Positions 34,921 through 48,425 of a DNA stretch of 64,000 bases are shown here, in pieces. This stretch comes from Breviolum minutum Mf 1.05b.01. Its lineage: Eukaryota; Sar; Dinophyceae; Suessiales; Symbiodiniaceae. The DNA is taken from positions 93,890 through 157,889 of the forward strand of contig DF239859.1 in assembly GCA_000507305.1 (NCBI GenBank). The letters run 5' to 3'. The notes beneath the pieces are model-generated. The model was not told the origin of the DNA and searched no databases. It saw nothing but the letters and a program-made list of their open reading frames with translations. The position numbers were made by a program, and so were the translations under genes. The stretch's first letter is position 1. Every line of letters begins with the position of its first letter.

Positions 34921-35286
34921 GTTACCAAAAAAACACGCCATGCTAGCATGCAAAGAATTCCAAAACAAGGAGCAACCACAAAAAACATAACGTACGAGGA
35001 AACGTGTAGGTCTAGGAGAACAAAGTGATTCCAAGAATTGAACCCCCAAAGGCAAAATACATTTGTTTCCAGTCGAATGATCACTATCCCTCATGACATG
35101 GCGCGGTAAGGTTACAACTTTTGTCCCTATGCGCAACCTACTGCAAGCAATGGGCATATACGGATCGTGACGAGCAGTGCAGAGGCGTGGGCATGGGCTT
35201 GAGCGGGATAGGGTTGAATTTAATGGAATTTGTAGGAATTTTTGCCTATTGCCTGTTTTGCCTTTTTGGACTTTTTTGTTTCGCAG

Positions 35287-37198
35287 GTTGTCGCAGTTCC
35301 ACCTTGGACTGGATAGACGAACTTCAGCCGCACAGCGCTTGCGACAGGCCCCGGAAGAGATCTTGGAGGATCTCGACACTGAGGCAATGCGTTTGCCAAA
35401 GGGCCCTTTGAATCTCAACAGCATGGAGCTTGGTCGGATTGGCGGACCTGTTGACTGCTGTGAAGACTCTTTTTTGAGGTTTGAACCGTAAAGGGTTTGA
35501 CATAGAAAACGACACGGAAAAAATACTAGAAATATACAGAAATTACTTAATCATATAATCAATAGTACACTTGCTGAATTGAATAGTGATTACAGCGCTG
35601 GCCGAGTCAGGAAAGATCTGGAAGAAGGAGCACCTGCGACCACATTGTTGGTATGTCCTCATGTCAAGGCATGGGACTCCTTCGAGGCGTTTCAAGAATT
35701 TTATCAGGCAAAGCTGATGAATGGATACCTCTATGCCGAGAAGGACAGGTGTTCTACAGTATCAACAATATAAGATGACACTAATGATACTAGAGTCTAG
35801 AGTGATATTAGATGCAAGTCCCCCGGGATATTCTGGCAAGTTCTGAAAGTACCGCTACGTTCAGTACAGTTTGGATTGTGAGGTTTCTGGTTTGCTTGTT
35901 GGAGTGTCACAGCTTGGTGAAAAGTGATGATGGGATCGAGTGCATCTCAACCCTGAAAGGACATCTACATGGTATCATTCCATCCGCAGTATGGCAAAGG
36001 ACTGGGGCTCAACGGATTCAAGGATAGGAGAATGGAAGAGACGAAGTCACTGCGATGCGAAGATGCATCCAGTTGCAAGTTCCAAGTCAATAAAATGCAA
36101 TGATGTTCAAACTGAAGTTCGAAAATCAAACTGTTGCAACGCTTGGAACGCTTCCGATCACGACCACGGTAATCAAGACCAAAGCTCAAATTAATTAGTG
36201 AGGGCAGCGACATGTAACATCTAAATATGGTTTTGGAACTTAGCACTTAGCATCGAATCATATTTTGCGTAATTTCACCTACTCCCTTCATAGCGGACAT
36301 GATCTTCAGACGTTTGGCACCTTCAAAAGGGGAAAACACGTAGTGTTTGCCAGCAATACTGCCTACGTAGTGGTATGTCCATCTTGCCTCCGCAGGTCGA
36401 AGCATCCAAACAGGAGATGCTATTGAGGTTGGTGACCAGCAAGCCATTGTACGAGACAGCGCAGCAGGCCCGGGACAGGTGCCTTTCAAGATATAAATCT
36501 TTATGTTTTTGCACGTATATAGTGTATAACTCCTGTGTAACGCAAGGTAGAATTTAAAAGAGCCATGCGGATTGAATGAAATTATTCATGTAAGGTCGAA
36601 CGAGGAATTTTTAACAAAGGCGACATCCGTGAGAAAAATCCTGTTTGTTGGGTTTTGCCATTCATGTTTGCCCATTGCACAGCCTTTTTTTCCTGTTCTC
36701 ACGAGGTTTTAAGGGTTTGACACTTGTGAAGACATAGGGCAAAGCCATGGATAGCGTTCACAGGCTTCAGCGAGTCAGGGAATCCTGTGGCCATGGTTCA
36801 GCTGTCTGACGGGCAGGAGACATTCCGAACAGACCCAAGGTTTGAATACTTGATGAAGGCGATCCTTCATGCTTTTCACTTTTGTCTATTTTGTCCACGA
36901 GCTCCAGAGGTTTAGCTTTTTACCAATGGTTGTCTAGTTGGATCTATAGAGATGATGGGGCTTGGAGCAGTTTTGGCGCGTTGAGATTCAACAATTTGTT
37001 GCAGCATTTCAGCCCATATTTCCTCCCTACGTCTCACAACCATTATATACACATTGAATGTGTGTTGAAGTGTGCCGCAAATTTTATTGGACATGGGCCT
37101 AGGAGACGTACATCGAACTGCCAGCGCCAGTGGATGATACAGAGCGCTTAGTCTCCAGAGCACCGCGGGCGGCTGTGCACTTGCCTCTCGACACCTGA
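35287..37198 (+). CDS. DUF1415-like protein (partial exon set)
   Basis: Exons on the + strand are: 35287 to about 35459 (RLRQAPEEILEDLDTEAMRL); 35596-35748 (APATTLLVCPHVKAWDSFEA, then EFYQAKLMNGYLYAEKDR, GT donor); a short piece near 35960-36000 (DIYMVSFHPQYGK); 36396-36478 (VEASKQEMLLRLVTSKPLYE, GT donor); 36764-36839 (NPVAMVQLSDGQETFRTDP); and 37103-37198 (VDDTERLVSRAPRAAVHL, stop TGA). The last two join exactly in frame. The run T-LLV-P-V, then VSFHP-Y, then RAP-AVHL follows the order of conserved spots I recall for the DUF1415 family, whose function is unknown. Phases between some exons do not match, so exons are missing or the gene is decayed. It lies only about 360 bases after the copia element, with no feature seen between them. 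Confidence 0.5.
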
Positions 37199-37641
37199 GT
37201 CCAAGAGACCTGTCATTTTCCTTAATTTCCGGCAAGTCTTTAATTGTCCTATTTGTGGTCAAAGTAAATCACTGCAAATGGCCAATTCTAGCTTAGAAAA
37301 AGCACAGAAAGACATGACCTGAACATGCAAACAAATGTAAGACGTTGGAATTTGGTACAGTCAGACGGTCAGATGTTTGAGTCAGTCCCATCCTGGGGGC
37401 TCTTGGTTGATAGGCTACCCCATCGTCATGGCCAAGGCTCCGAAATTGCGACTTGGAAGAGGCCAACGATGCCAATATCCACAGGCGTGGCAGAGGAAAG
37501 TAATTCTTGAAGAGTTTAAGATGATTAAGATTAAGATAGTAGATTAAGTCAAGATGGTTTTTCATCAACCAGTTGCAGAGTTCCTGATGAATTGCGGAGC
37601 TTTCTTAGTAAAAGTTGTCAGAAGTTGCTTTGTTTGGTTTA

Positions 37642-38460
37642 TCATATTGGAGACTCGTTACAACTCAACACGAACACAGGCGCAATGGTGTGACCATCGG
37701 GGAAGTTGGTGAGGAAGTGATCCTGGATGCGATACGCCGCTGTGGATAGAAAAGTGCCTGCACTGCGTGTAAGATTTTGTGTTTCCAGTGCCTGAAGTCT
37801 AGCCCCCACCGCAGCAGTAAAAGAATATCCAACAATCCAACATGCAATTTCCACAATCTATGATTCAATAAGTCAGCTGTGTGACTCCATGCTTTGATGA
37901 CAAAAAGATGCTCCAGGAGCTCCGGAATCTCATGGTATCTCATGGTGCAGCTGTAGAGGTGCGATATGGGTGAGATGATGTGAGATCCCATCAGCTGGAT
38001 GTGTTGTGCTGTGAGTTCCAACGGAGTATACCAATATAAGGGCCGTTAGGGCAATGGATACAATGGAGCTAGGACCGACCAATCAGCAGATAACTGCGCG
38101 GTCAAAACATAGGAAGATGATAATGATGACGTAGATGCTCATATATTTTTATGTCAATATATCATATGTGATTATACTCTGATGATTTTGACATATGCTG
38201 CTGCCATATATGCGTTGCGGGAGCATCTATCCCTGTATCTATGAGATATGCATACGTGTAGGTATGTGGTGGTTATCATTCAATACTATACCTAGAGGCA
38301 CAGCATCGTTAGTGATTTCATGTGCTGCGCACAAGTTCTGGGCATGACAATCGGCACTGCTGTCGCAATGTGGCCCTGGTGCTTTAGGCTCCAAAGTAGA
38401 GATCGGTAGGGTGGCAACCGTGTTAGACACAGCATGAAGCAGCCAAACAAAGTCCAACAA
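37642..38460 (-). CDS. Unrecognised - strand gene (two candidate exons)
   Basis: Exon 37857-37642 (leftwards) begins after an AG acceptor. It encodes VEIACWIVGYSFTAAVGARL and QNLTRSAGTFLSTAAYRIQD, then FPDGHTIAPVFVLS, reaching a stop at 37642 or a GTAACG donor just before it. A second candidate at 38460-38283 encodes LLDFVWLLHAVSNTVATLPI. Composition is protein-like, but no family is recognised. It is one of only two plausible - strand loci in the window. Confidence 0.35.
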
Positions 38461-38627
38461 ATGTGCCAGGACGTTTGAAGATTATAGACTCCTTTGAGTC
38501 AAGCTTGTGATGTCTCGACTCAGTTTAGCTGAAGCTGAATTGATTGAATGAGTATTTACTTTGACCAATCTTGACAGAGTTTGAGCGTTTGAAACTTTAC
38601 TTCCATGTTATTTTGGTGTCACCTGCC

Positions 38628-39725
38628 ATGCTGAAGTGGCTCCGTGGTGCTCGTGTGGCGGCCCGCCTCCGATGGCTTCACCCAGCGCGTGTGGCCGCCC
38701 GTGGCTTCGCGGAGCCGACGGTCTATCGTCAGCGACTGCTGGATGGGAACGAAGAAATTTTGACCAAGGAACGAAGAGATTTTGGGCGGGAAATTTGGAT
38801 GATGAATTGAGGATAATTGAGGATTTATTTTAAGTGTTAAACCGTCTATGATTCAAGCCACAAACAAAAATGGCAGTGGACTTGAAGTTCTTGACAGTGA
38901 TCCCGAAAGTCACTTAGGCAAATCTTCGAAAAAGGTTGTTTGCTTCGCCTTGTTTTCGCTACAATTTGTTTCTCAATCAAGGAAGTAACATGAAGTCGTT
39001 AAATTTCTGTTCATCCTTTCCAGCAATTTTTGGTGATTTTGAAGGAGGAAAAAGAGGAGAAAGACACCATCATCAAGGAGCTCACGCGCAAACTTAGCGG
39101 CCCTTTGGCCGACGAGGATGGCAATGTACCCACTGGAGAGGATCGACCCATTGCTATCGAAGTGGATGGACCATCCCATTTCTATGCCAATTCGAAACAG
39201 TACACTGCATACACCAAGCTGAAACATCGGCTACTCACCAGAATGGGCTACAAAGTTCTGCATGTCCCATATTTTGAGTGGAGACAGCTGAGGTCTGCCA
39301 AAGATAGGGAAGATTACATGCGTTCAAAATTGAAAGAAGATCCCAGTGAGTGGTTGGATCCTGAGGATGAGAAGTATTACAACCAAGGCCCAGATGAAGG
39401 TGAAGAAGAGTTCTCCGTGAAACCCGAGCTCACCACAGAGTGGCCATCGACACCTGAACCTCCACCGCGGACGAGCGCGCCGAGCACGACGAGCACTCTG
39501 CCAAAGCCTTCCGCACCACCAACACCTCCCACGCCACCAACGCCACCAACCCCGCGTGCACCAGCACCACCAACTGCGCGTGCACCAATGCCACCGCCAG
39601 ACAAAGACAAATCTCCAACACAAAGCCCACCCAGTCCGCCCACCCCGCCCAGCCCTCGCAGTAGCCCAGGTCCGCCACCTCCACCAGAGTTTCCCAATTT
39701 CCCTTCAGCACCGAAGGGCAAATGA
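38628..39725 (+). CDS. RAP-domain protein, mitochondrial-type leader
   Basis: Exon 1 begins at ATG 38628 and encodes [20 protein letters not shown], then [17 protein letters not shown]. It is rich in Arg and Ala without acidic residues and ends in RGFA, a good mitochondrial presequence with a likely cleavage site. Exon 2 begins at 39024 after a strong ttcatcctttccag acceptor and runs to TGA at 39723-39725. It starts with a charged coil ([19 protein letters not shown]). At 39144-39335 it has the RAP domain: [44 protein letters not shown] domains bind RNA in organelles of alveolates, plants and algae, usually in RNA processing or ribosome assembly. The C-terminal 90 residues are Pro-rich ([14 protein letters not shown]). 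The exon 1 donor is unclear; GA at 38778 would keep the frame. The helical repeats usual before RAP are absent. Confidence 0.75.
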
Positions 39726-41590
39726 CGCAAATGAGGTCGACAAGTGATGACACGAGTAAGGCAACTGTGCGTATGAGATGAGAAAAAGTAATGCAGACTC
39801 TTGGCTTTATACGCTTTATTTGAAGATATTGGACCGAGTTGTCCTTCCAATGGAGCTTGTAATGAGTGAGCGTCATGCTCCTCCACCCTTGTCAGTATGC
39901 ATATCCTTCTGAACAGCTCGTTGATGATATGCTTTATTTTAAACGTAGGGATTTATGCAGAATGGGCAGAATGAGAGGTGGCAAAGCTGAATTGGCAACA
40001 CTAAGCTTTGCATCCTCTTGAAAGTCCTCTTCAGAATTTCATTCGGTTGAATTCTGGTTTCCTTTTCGCACTGTTACATTTTCGTTCGGCCAGTGTGACA
40101 GGTTTGGCAACTGACATTCTGACCAGGCGCAGGAGACATCCATTGCATGGAAGTATGTTTCAGAAAGCTGGAAGTGCCTTGGAAGTTTGTTATTGTCGTG
40201 GTAGGATTTGTGATGATTTGGGTTGTGAGGAGATATATCGAAGGTTGCGAGGCAATGTGTATCGATGGTGTTTGGACATATGTTTGCCTTCTTCCACTGC
40301 ACTGCACATCTTGGGGGCCGCAGCTGTTTCAGAATGCAGACGTTTGTAGTATAAAGGGCAGCCGGTCAGATGGCAACCTATAGCCATTTGGGAAACGGCT
40401 ATGCCAACCAGGCGGCAGGGAGGAAACGGATCAAGATGTCTCCATTATAAGGCGATTCCGTGTAACTCCTTTTGTTAAAGTGTATATATATATAGTAAAG
40501 TATTTACTGTAAATTATATAGAATACGTATGTATATGCATGTGCAGACCCATGCTCAAACAAAGACATCGTTGGATCAGGTCCGAACCGCCAACAATGCT
40601 ATACCTTTACAATCCTTTACGTCCTGGTGAACAACTTAAAATCTACTTCGAAATGTTGAAAGAAACGAAACAAAACACCTAAAACAACACATTAAAACAC
40701 CTTCACACCTTGCCGTGGCCCATCCGAAAAGAAAGACGGGAAGCAATAGAAACCACGCCTCGCCACAGGTGCCTCATCCCGTCCTGCGACCTCCTGCAAC
40801 TGCCCCGGGTGGTCCAGGGCCCGCAGGATCTCCTGGGTCCCGGGCATTCAGTGAAGCTTGGCGCATCATTGGCAGAATCTGAGAAATCTGAGATTTCTGA
40901 AAGAAAACTTGATCAATCCGTGGATGTCGAACGATTTAGCCCTTGCAACGCTGTGGTTGTGATCATACCTGCTCAATTGTGCTCATTGCTTTCATTGCTT
41001 TTGAATTTGATCAAAACTTTCTAGATGTTTTTCATTCTGATGATGTGTTTTGGCATGAACCGTTTAGATTATTATCTTTGCATCATCTATTGCCGTTCCG
41101 TTTTGAAAGTGGTGCCCATGATCTCCTTGCCTTCATGCGCCCAGCCTGTCAACAAATCCGATGGTTGCATGAGGGGCAGCATTTCTCTAAGTCTCTCATT
41201 CAGAGGAAGTGATTTTTGCATTGGGCATTATGAGATACTTGTATATACTTGTCAAATCTCTAGCATTTCAGGATTCCTGCGAACTCATGCTGTGCTACTG
41301 GACAGGGGGTAAGATTCCTAGGCGAACCCAACATCGCCCTATGGATCCTGGGACCAATTTCCTGCAGGTGGGGCTCCGGCTATGCTTAAATGAGTAGTGC
41401 TTGTAATGACTTGTCCTTCACGTTTTTGTGGGCACGTGAGTATACGGAAAATGCTTCTCGTTTTATCTGATCTCAGATTTGGCACTGAAGGACAGTGGGG
41501 TCCGTTTGCCACCTGACCAGTAGACTGGATGTCTGGAGATAATTGGAATACGATTTTTAGCATGTTTTACCACGTTCAACGGGCAGGCAG
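39726..41590. other. No supportable gene
   Basis: A GC-rich patch at 40720-40860 and TATA-type runs near 40480-40540. Frames lack motifs. A 37-base acidic exon (VDEDADPDFEEM, 41591-41627, GTAGGT donor) may be the first visible exon of the Kelch gene that follows. Confidence 0.4.
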
Positions 41591-42130
41591 GGTGGATGAG
41601 GATGCAGACCCAGACTTTGAGGAGATGGTAGGTGGCCTCAGTTTCTTTCAGTTGTCATCAGTTGGTCACTCAGGATCAGGGTACTCTTGAGGAATTGTTT
41701 GTGCACGTTGATAAGATCTGGGCGTGATGTTCTTTTGGGTGTAGGAAATTCTGCCTCATTCAATAGGACACAACGATAAGCTTGACCACTCAACTTATGC
41801 CAAAAGGTGACATGACATGTCATGAATTCGAAATGATCAAGTTGATGTTTCTCCAATTCCTTCATCGAACAGATGGATTGTCACCACGTCCGCGTATCGC
41901 TTCGGGACCAGGTGAGTGACTTGCGGCGCAGCTTCGTGGGCTGGCTGAAAAAGGCAGAGCTTGAAACTAAGCAGCACCGCAGCGACATCAGGCAGTGACA
42001 CGGAGCGACGGTGCACCATCGCCACATGATTTGTGGAGAGTAGCGAGTAGTTCCCCACTTGCAGGGGATAAGTGGACAACAGCTGAATGTGACAAAATGT
42101 GAAGCCTGCAGATTCTGTAAATGTCTCTAG

Positions 42131-45100
42131 GAGATTTTGTTCGGTGAGCTGCTCCGTCCATACGACAGGCGAGGGCGCCAAGCCTTTGAGGAAGAAAAAT
42201 TGTCGGTTTGGCAGCAATTCATGGCCGAGAAGCAGCGGGAGGCACAGACAGACAGATGCGCTTCTGATTCGTCACATGTTAACTTTCTACGATCGAATTC
42301 AACTTGTCTTGTGCATGTTCACTGGGAGAGTGTGATGGTTTCTTGGCATTCGTTGTTACTCGTTGTTCATCGTTTTTCTTCTCCCCAGGATTACACACAG
42401 GCGGCAGGATCCCAAATTCCAAGCGGTATCGATGTAGATGTAAAATACGATGTTGACTACCTTTTTTGATTTCCGATATGTTTTAACTTTGACCAGCGAT
42501 TGCAGGTGGTGACAAAACTAGCGATATAGTTCTATTGTTCCTTTTTTATCTTGTGCATCCTTTGGATGTCTTTGGCTGAACTCCTGGAGAGCTCCATGGA
42601 AACGAGAGTGAGAAAGAAAATTAATCTTGTCGTTTGAATCTCGTAGCACACCAGGTGGAGAAGATCCGAGAGGATCGGCGCCATGCAGAGGAAGAAATGG
42701 CAACACACTTGAGGTGCAATGGGTTTACAGTGTAGGCATGGTTAGCACTCAAGTTGATGTCTTTTGGCTTTTTGCGGACAGGGCCATCATGACTTCATGA
42801 AAATCAAAGAAAAACAGAGAAAATCCGAGGAAAACAAAATTTCAAAAAACTTCGCAAAGCAAAAAAACTGAAACGTCGAAACGTCTTCGCGAAGTTTTCG
42901 CAACGAGGCAAGTGCAGTCTGACATCGAGGAGGCTCGACAGCGCATCAGCGAGGAGCGCCTCCGTGCACCTCGGCGGAGCAGCTGTAAGTTAGGTTACCG
43001 TCGTTTACACAACGTTTTTGCATCGTTGTTGTTACATTGTTGCGCCAAGGTCGAGCAGGAGGGATCTCAACGAAGGCGGAGCGTTGCACATGAATATGAG
43101 AAGTTTCGTGCCTTGGCTGAGGGAAACATACAAAAAGATCAAAAGAATGAAAACAAAATGAAGCAAAGGGCAATGAAAAATCACTAAAAATCTTATTTCA
43201 GAAATCAGACGCGCACCTCCAGAATTTGCTGATCCGGCATGCGTTCCACCATAGTCTACCAATGTTGCCCGTGGCATTCATGGAACGGCTCATGACAAGC
43301 ACCATCAAGCACAGATTTCCTTGGCATTTGTTGCTGTCTCACCATTTTCCTCAATTTTTGGAGACGCGAAAGTTCCGAAAGGCCAAGAGTATGGTCTCTT
43401 TGAAGCGGATCGGCAGCGCTTGGCCAATCCACAGCTGGCAGCTGAGAGCACGGTGGATCTCAACGTAGGTGGAGCCTTGCCTCGACGTTTCATTGACCGA
43501 ACCGACAGGCCCAGTGATCCCTTAAACAAAAGACTAAGTGGTGACGCCTTTTTAGAGTTCCAACAAAAGCAACATATGCCAACCATGCTGCCATGTGTAG
43601 GGTCACAGGGTGTCAGAGGACACATGGCCAGCAGCTGTGTGTTGCTACAGTTGTTTTTTCACTTCATTGGTGCCCCATGCCTTGATTGTAGCCCAAAGCA
43701 TCTAAGACCAAACAAGCCTGCACAGCACAAGGGGCATGCGGCATGTTCTTACTTGTACATTAACTGTGCACTATTGCTGAAAGATTTGGTATTCTTTCAG
43801 TGGTAACGGCCTGCAGCCAAGGCACCATTTTTGAGACCACACGGTCCACCCTGGTTCAACAATCAGGCAGCTTCTTAGAGAGCCTCCTTTCTGGCAGGTA
43901 GCTTGTACGGTACTGATAGTCGGATCGTGAGAAGTGGGAAGATGTGGAAATGCACTCAAAATCATTGGCTACATCATATTAACATCACCAGAAGAGGAGA
44001 CTGTGGAGTAAACTATCGCCGACTAGCAATGAACTCCTTTTGTGCATTTGAGGGTCCCTCATGTGCCTTTGACCGCCAAATGGCAGCCATTGAGGTATCA
44101 GATCAGTCGAGATCGTAGCTGGCTTGCATCAAGGAATAACTTTTGGGAGGCTCCTTCCGCCCACTTATCTATGCTTGCTTGGACATCTCCGTGTCCTGTT
44201 CACTATTTGTGGAGACTTTTATCCTATATAATCTAGACTAATCTAGTGTATGTGTCGGTTTCAATTTCCCTGGTTTGTATAGTGTAGACTGTACACTCTG
44301 AATTTTCTCTGAACTTTACAGGGTCATTGCTTGGTAGCTCAGGTTATGGTCGGATATTCCTGAATCGTGACTTGGATTTTCCATTGTGGGAAGGGTTGGC
44401 ATATCATCGCATCTTTCCCCCCGCGGCCCAGCTTCGAGCCATGAGACCGAGGTGATCCGGATCATTTCCGCACCATTCTCAACTTCCTTCGGAATCCACA
44501 CACACCTCCGATGCCCCGGGATACTGCTGAGTCGGAAGCGTTGGTCCAGGAACCGAGATGTCTTTGACGGATATGTGCATTCTAGCACATTTTAGCCGTG
44601 ACACCTTTGGTCTGTTTTGCTTCACTTTCTGAATGCCAGAGTGGCCAAAGTTCCATTGTTTTGCCGACCGAACTGTACGGAGCTTTCCAGGAAGCAGCTT
44701 TCTACGGCATCCATTTCTTCCCTTTCCCGTGCCTCAGTGAGCAAGGACGTGCACAGCAAATTATAGTAGCTGGAAGAACCAGAACAATTCTAAGACCCTA
44801 GGCTTGGCAAAGCAATCAAGTGTCAACCAAGTATGTACATGTCTTGAAGATTGTAGTTGGGTGTACTTTGCCCAAGCAACTTCAGTTGGGCTTCAGTTGA
44901 ATTGGTCAAGGAGCGTTCAAAGTAACTGAAAGCATCACAATGCACAGTCAGCATGTGTCACGTTGACCGCCTGTTCTCTGAGTTTGTTTCTCGATGAAGC
45001 AACGAACTCTACAGGTTAGTCTTTGCAGTGGGAGGCCATGATGGCTACGAACATCTACGAGCCATGGAGGCGCATATGTCCACGCAGATGTGGCGGACAT

Positions 45101-48100
45101 CAGAACTTGATCATTGAAGCTGCCCGTGTCATTTAAAACAGCAGTTGAGATCGTGGCGTATCCAAAAGCAGCTATTGAATTTTAGATATATCTAGATATC
45201 AAATCATCTCAAATCCTTTTTCGTGAATCCGCAATGCACTTGGAGGTATTGGACGTAGGAAACCAGTGCTGGCGACCTTGCCGTGCCATGGCCACGGAGT
45301 CCTGCTTGCAGAGGGAGGTGGTCAAATGGTCAATGCACAACGCCTGCAATCAGCAAAGACGTGCCAAATAGAGTCATGATGATTATATTATATAGAGCGA
45401 AGTATCCTTCATGTTTTGCCTTTTTACTTCAAAAGATCACAAAAGATCAAGACAGATGTTCAGCAGATGCGAGCAAAAGGCATGCAGGATGTGTTTCTAG
45501 AGGTCGAGATAGCATGACTGCCCAGATGCTGTTTGGCTAATTTTTGTTTTGCTTTTCTGGCATATGCTGGTTATACCGTTATACCCTACCTTGTTTACTC
45601 TACATCCCTGATTTAGAGCCTTCATCTGTGATGTTTGGTGAGTAAAGGTGAGTATCTTTTGCTACTTACCGATGTATCGATTATTTCGTGGGATGAATCG
45701 ACTACGTTTAGAGTACTACTTGCTCACACTCTTTCCATGAGGTTGCCCTTTGTATGTATGTTTCATATATTACAGACATACATGTATCGTCGTATCGTAC
45801 ATGTAAATTGGTGTATAGCTTTTAGTCGATCTTGCTTCTCTTACGATTATCATCGATTGTCACATGAAGCAGGCTCCCGGTCCGTGTCACTTCTACGCAT
45901 CTCATCCATCACTGTGGATTTGTGCTATGTGCATATTTTTATGGATTCCTCTTGAATCATTCTCATTTTAAGTTGCACCACTTGCAATGAGACATATTCG
46001 ATGAAAGCCTACAATAGATTTTGATTGTATTTAGAAGGATTTTTTGCTGTTTGCTTGCCTTCACATGTGATGATTGATAAATATGATTCTAAATTCTAAC
46101 TCAGCGTTTTGTTTCTCTTCACAGTTTGGGTTTGAAGCACTTCCGAACATCTCAGGAACGAACTTACTTTGGCGGTGCAACACTGCGCAACCGCTTGCAC
46201 GTTTTCGGTGGGCAGAATCTGGACTACAAGGTGCTAAGAGGATGCCGAAATAGATGTTGCAATCCTGTTGCATCAATGGAAGGAGACCTCATGAAGGTCG
46301 GAAACATTTTAAAAAGTAACTTTATGTAACTTTAGTAGCTGCAAGAAAACGCTGGTGTTTGCGGAATGTGAACCTTCTTCGAAATGTAAACGCCTGACTG
46401 CTGGAGGCTCTCTGTGACGTGGAGATCTACGACTGTCTTCGGGATACGTGGGAGGTGGACCTCTGTCAAGATTGTCAAGTTGTCAGTGTTGTCAACACAT
46501 GGATGTCACTGCCGAGTCAGTTTTTTGTGGGTACGAGCTGGTTCCCCCCAAAAAAAGTTTCCTGCGAAGGTGGGTTCGGCCATGCGTTTTGCCCGGCGAA
46601 ACTGCGCGAGCTGTGAGTTGGAGGGCCGCATATATGCCATTGGAGGCGAGCAGAAATTTACCACGATGATATAAGCGATATGAGGTTCAAGATTTGCTGG
46701 TATATAATATGTTCATAATATGTATATGTTCGATGAAATATGTACTCTATGTGATGAAAGTCGGCAGTCCTGTGCAAGTCTTCAGAATGTCAAGGAATTG
46801 ATTTCTTGAAGTCTTGGAGGCTTTGATGGCACACGTATCATCGATTCAGTCGAGGCGCGATGTTTGGAATCGAACGCCTTTTCCACACTCAAACCAGGAA
46901 AAAAACACTTGCAGATCCCTACACTAGATATGTCACTAAGCCTTAGCAGGCCTATGACAGCCGTTTAAAGTGACTTGGCGACACAGGCGGATAAGGATGG
47001 ATCAGTCGATATCAATCACTTTCTGTCCCACATTCCCTTGGAATGCATCTGAGGAGTTGGATGCAGATGGAACCTTTACCCGTGGGTCGTTCTTCCCCCA
47101 TGGCCACTGTGAATGGCGGAAAGCTTTGGGTCCTTGGAGGAACTTCAGGGACAAGGTTGGCCCACGGGATGTTGACGGGATTCCAGGATATGCCGGGCGG
47201 TTTCAGGTTGCAAGAGGGGAGAGAAAAGGATAGGACAGGCGACAACGTGACAACTAACGCAATCGATGTGCAATTGTATGGAATAGAGCGACTTGGTGCA
47301 TTGTTCACATGTTGGCCCGTGTTCCCTTGGAGCTTGTCGTGAATTGCGTGTGACACAGTTGTGACACCAAGGCTTTTCCTCTTTAGCTTGTTTTAGATCG
47401 TATCACAATATGGATCGGATCAAGTCTCATCACACACGTCTTAGATTTTTCACACGTCTAAGTGGTCTAGTGTATAGTGACCCACCAAAAGCTGCATATA
47501 AACTCTTTTGGCGAAGGCTTCGGACCGTGGACGTGTTCGATCCACGTGCCAACCGATGGGAGTCCTTGAAAACAGAGATGGTGGATGCACGTTCTGCGGG
47601 ACAGGCCAGGATGGCCAGGTCTTCATTCCACCATGGGTCATTCTTTGCTTTAGATGATTTGATATCATGTTATGTGGTTTATCCTGACATATCCTAACTG
47701 CTGAATTTGCGTGGATTTCCCTTTATTTATGAAGGTGCGAGCTTGTTTTGTGGTTGATTAGATGCTCATCATGATTCACTGTGCTCTTGACGTTGCAGGC
47801 TGCAAACTGCGTGCATCATGTCTTTGCCATGGGCGGCACAGACAATGACCACAGGACCAAGACCGAATCTGTTGTCGCAAAATGAATTTGAGATCCTAAT
47901 ATCCCTATCAGAATTATCAGAATTCCTCAAACCAGCATGTACAATGCGGAGCAGAACGATTTGGATCCTGCAGGATCCACTTCTCAGCAGAGTGCTTGGA
48001 TCCTGATGATCATGTTTTTACCTTGCGTGCTCCAATGCAGGAGGGACAAATGGAGAAGGGTGGAGGTTGATTGGTAGGTCAAGTTATACGTCTGTGTTGA

Positions 48101-48425
48101 TTGTTGCTTCTTGGGCCAATTCGAATGCTTGAAAAGGAGTTGCAGTGAAGTGCAGGTCCAGGTTGTCCAAAACATCCAAACATGTTCGAAATCGAATGCT
48201 TCTTCCGACTTCTACTGTATGGGTGCTTCTTCTTTATCTTTGTTGACTGGAAGAGTGCGAATCTGTGGGGCCGGTGGCAGGATCTCTAGTTAATGTCTGG
48301 CATGTTCAAATGATAGAATCAAGACTGATTGAAAAATACGGGGTTCGCTGTGCATTCTGCCAGGAATCTCGAATGGATTTCGCGGCAGCGGTCATTTCAG
48401 ATTCTATCATGGTGTATGGGCTGCA
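42131..48425 (+). CDS. Coiled-coil / T1-BTB / Kelch-repeat protein (many exons)
   Basis: Coil exons: 42131 to about 42255 (RQAFEEEKLSVWQQFMAEKQ), 42655-42713 (VEKIREDRRHAEEEMATHL), 42918-42984 (SDIEEARQRISEERL), near 43050-43125 (VAHEYEKFRALAEG). T1/BTB (KCTD-type): 43350-43470 ending STVDLNVGG, and 44322-44394 (SLLGSSGYGRIFLNRD). Kelch repeats: 45015 to about 45105 (LVFAVGGHDGYEHLRAMEAH), 46125-46230 (RNRLHVFGGQNLDYK), 46407-46454 (ALCDVEIYDCLRDTWE, joins in frame), 46570 to about 46650 (LEGRIYAIGGE), 46812 to about 46872 (LGGFDGTRIIDSVEA), 47054-47155 (GRSSPMATVNGGKLWVLGG), 47517 to about 47606 (LRTVDVFDPRANRWESL), 47799 to about 47860 (AANCVHHVFAMGGTDND), near 48348-48425 (RMDFAAAVISDSIMVYG). 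Kelch repeats fold into a propeller that binds proteins; BTB-Kelch proteins often select targets for ubiquitin ligases or bind actin. Exon edges in the coil and T1 parts are approximate, and phases do not all match. Confidence 0.75.

Noticed and set aside
39377..39886. Gly/Val-rich - strand frames
   Set aside because: They are the antisense of the Pro-rich tail of the RAP protein.
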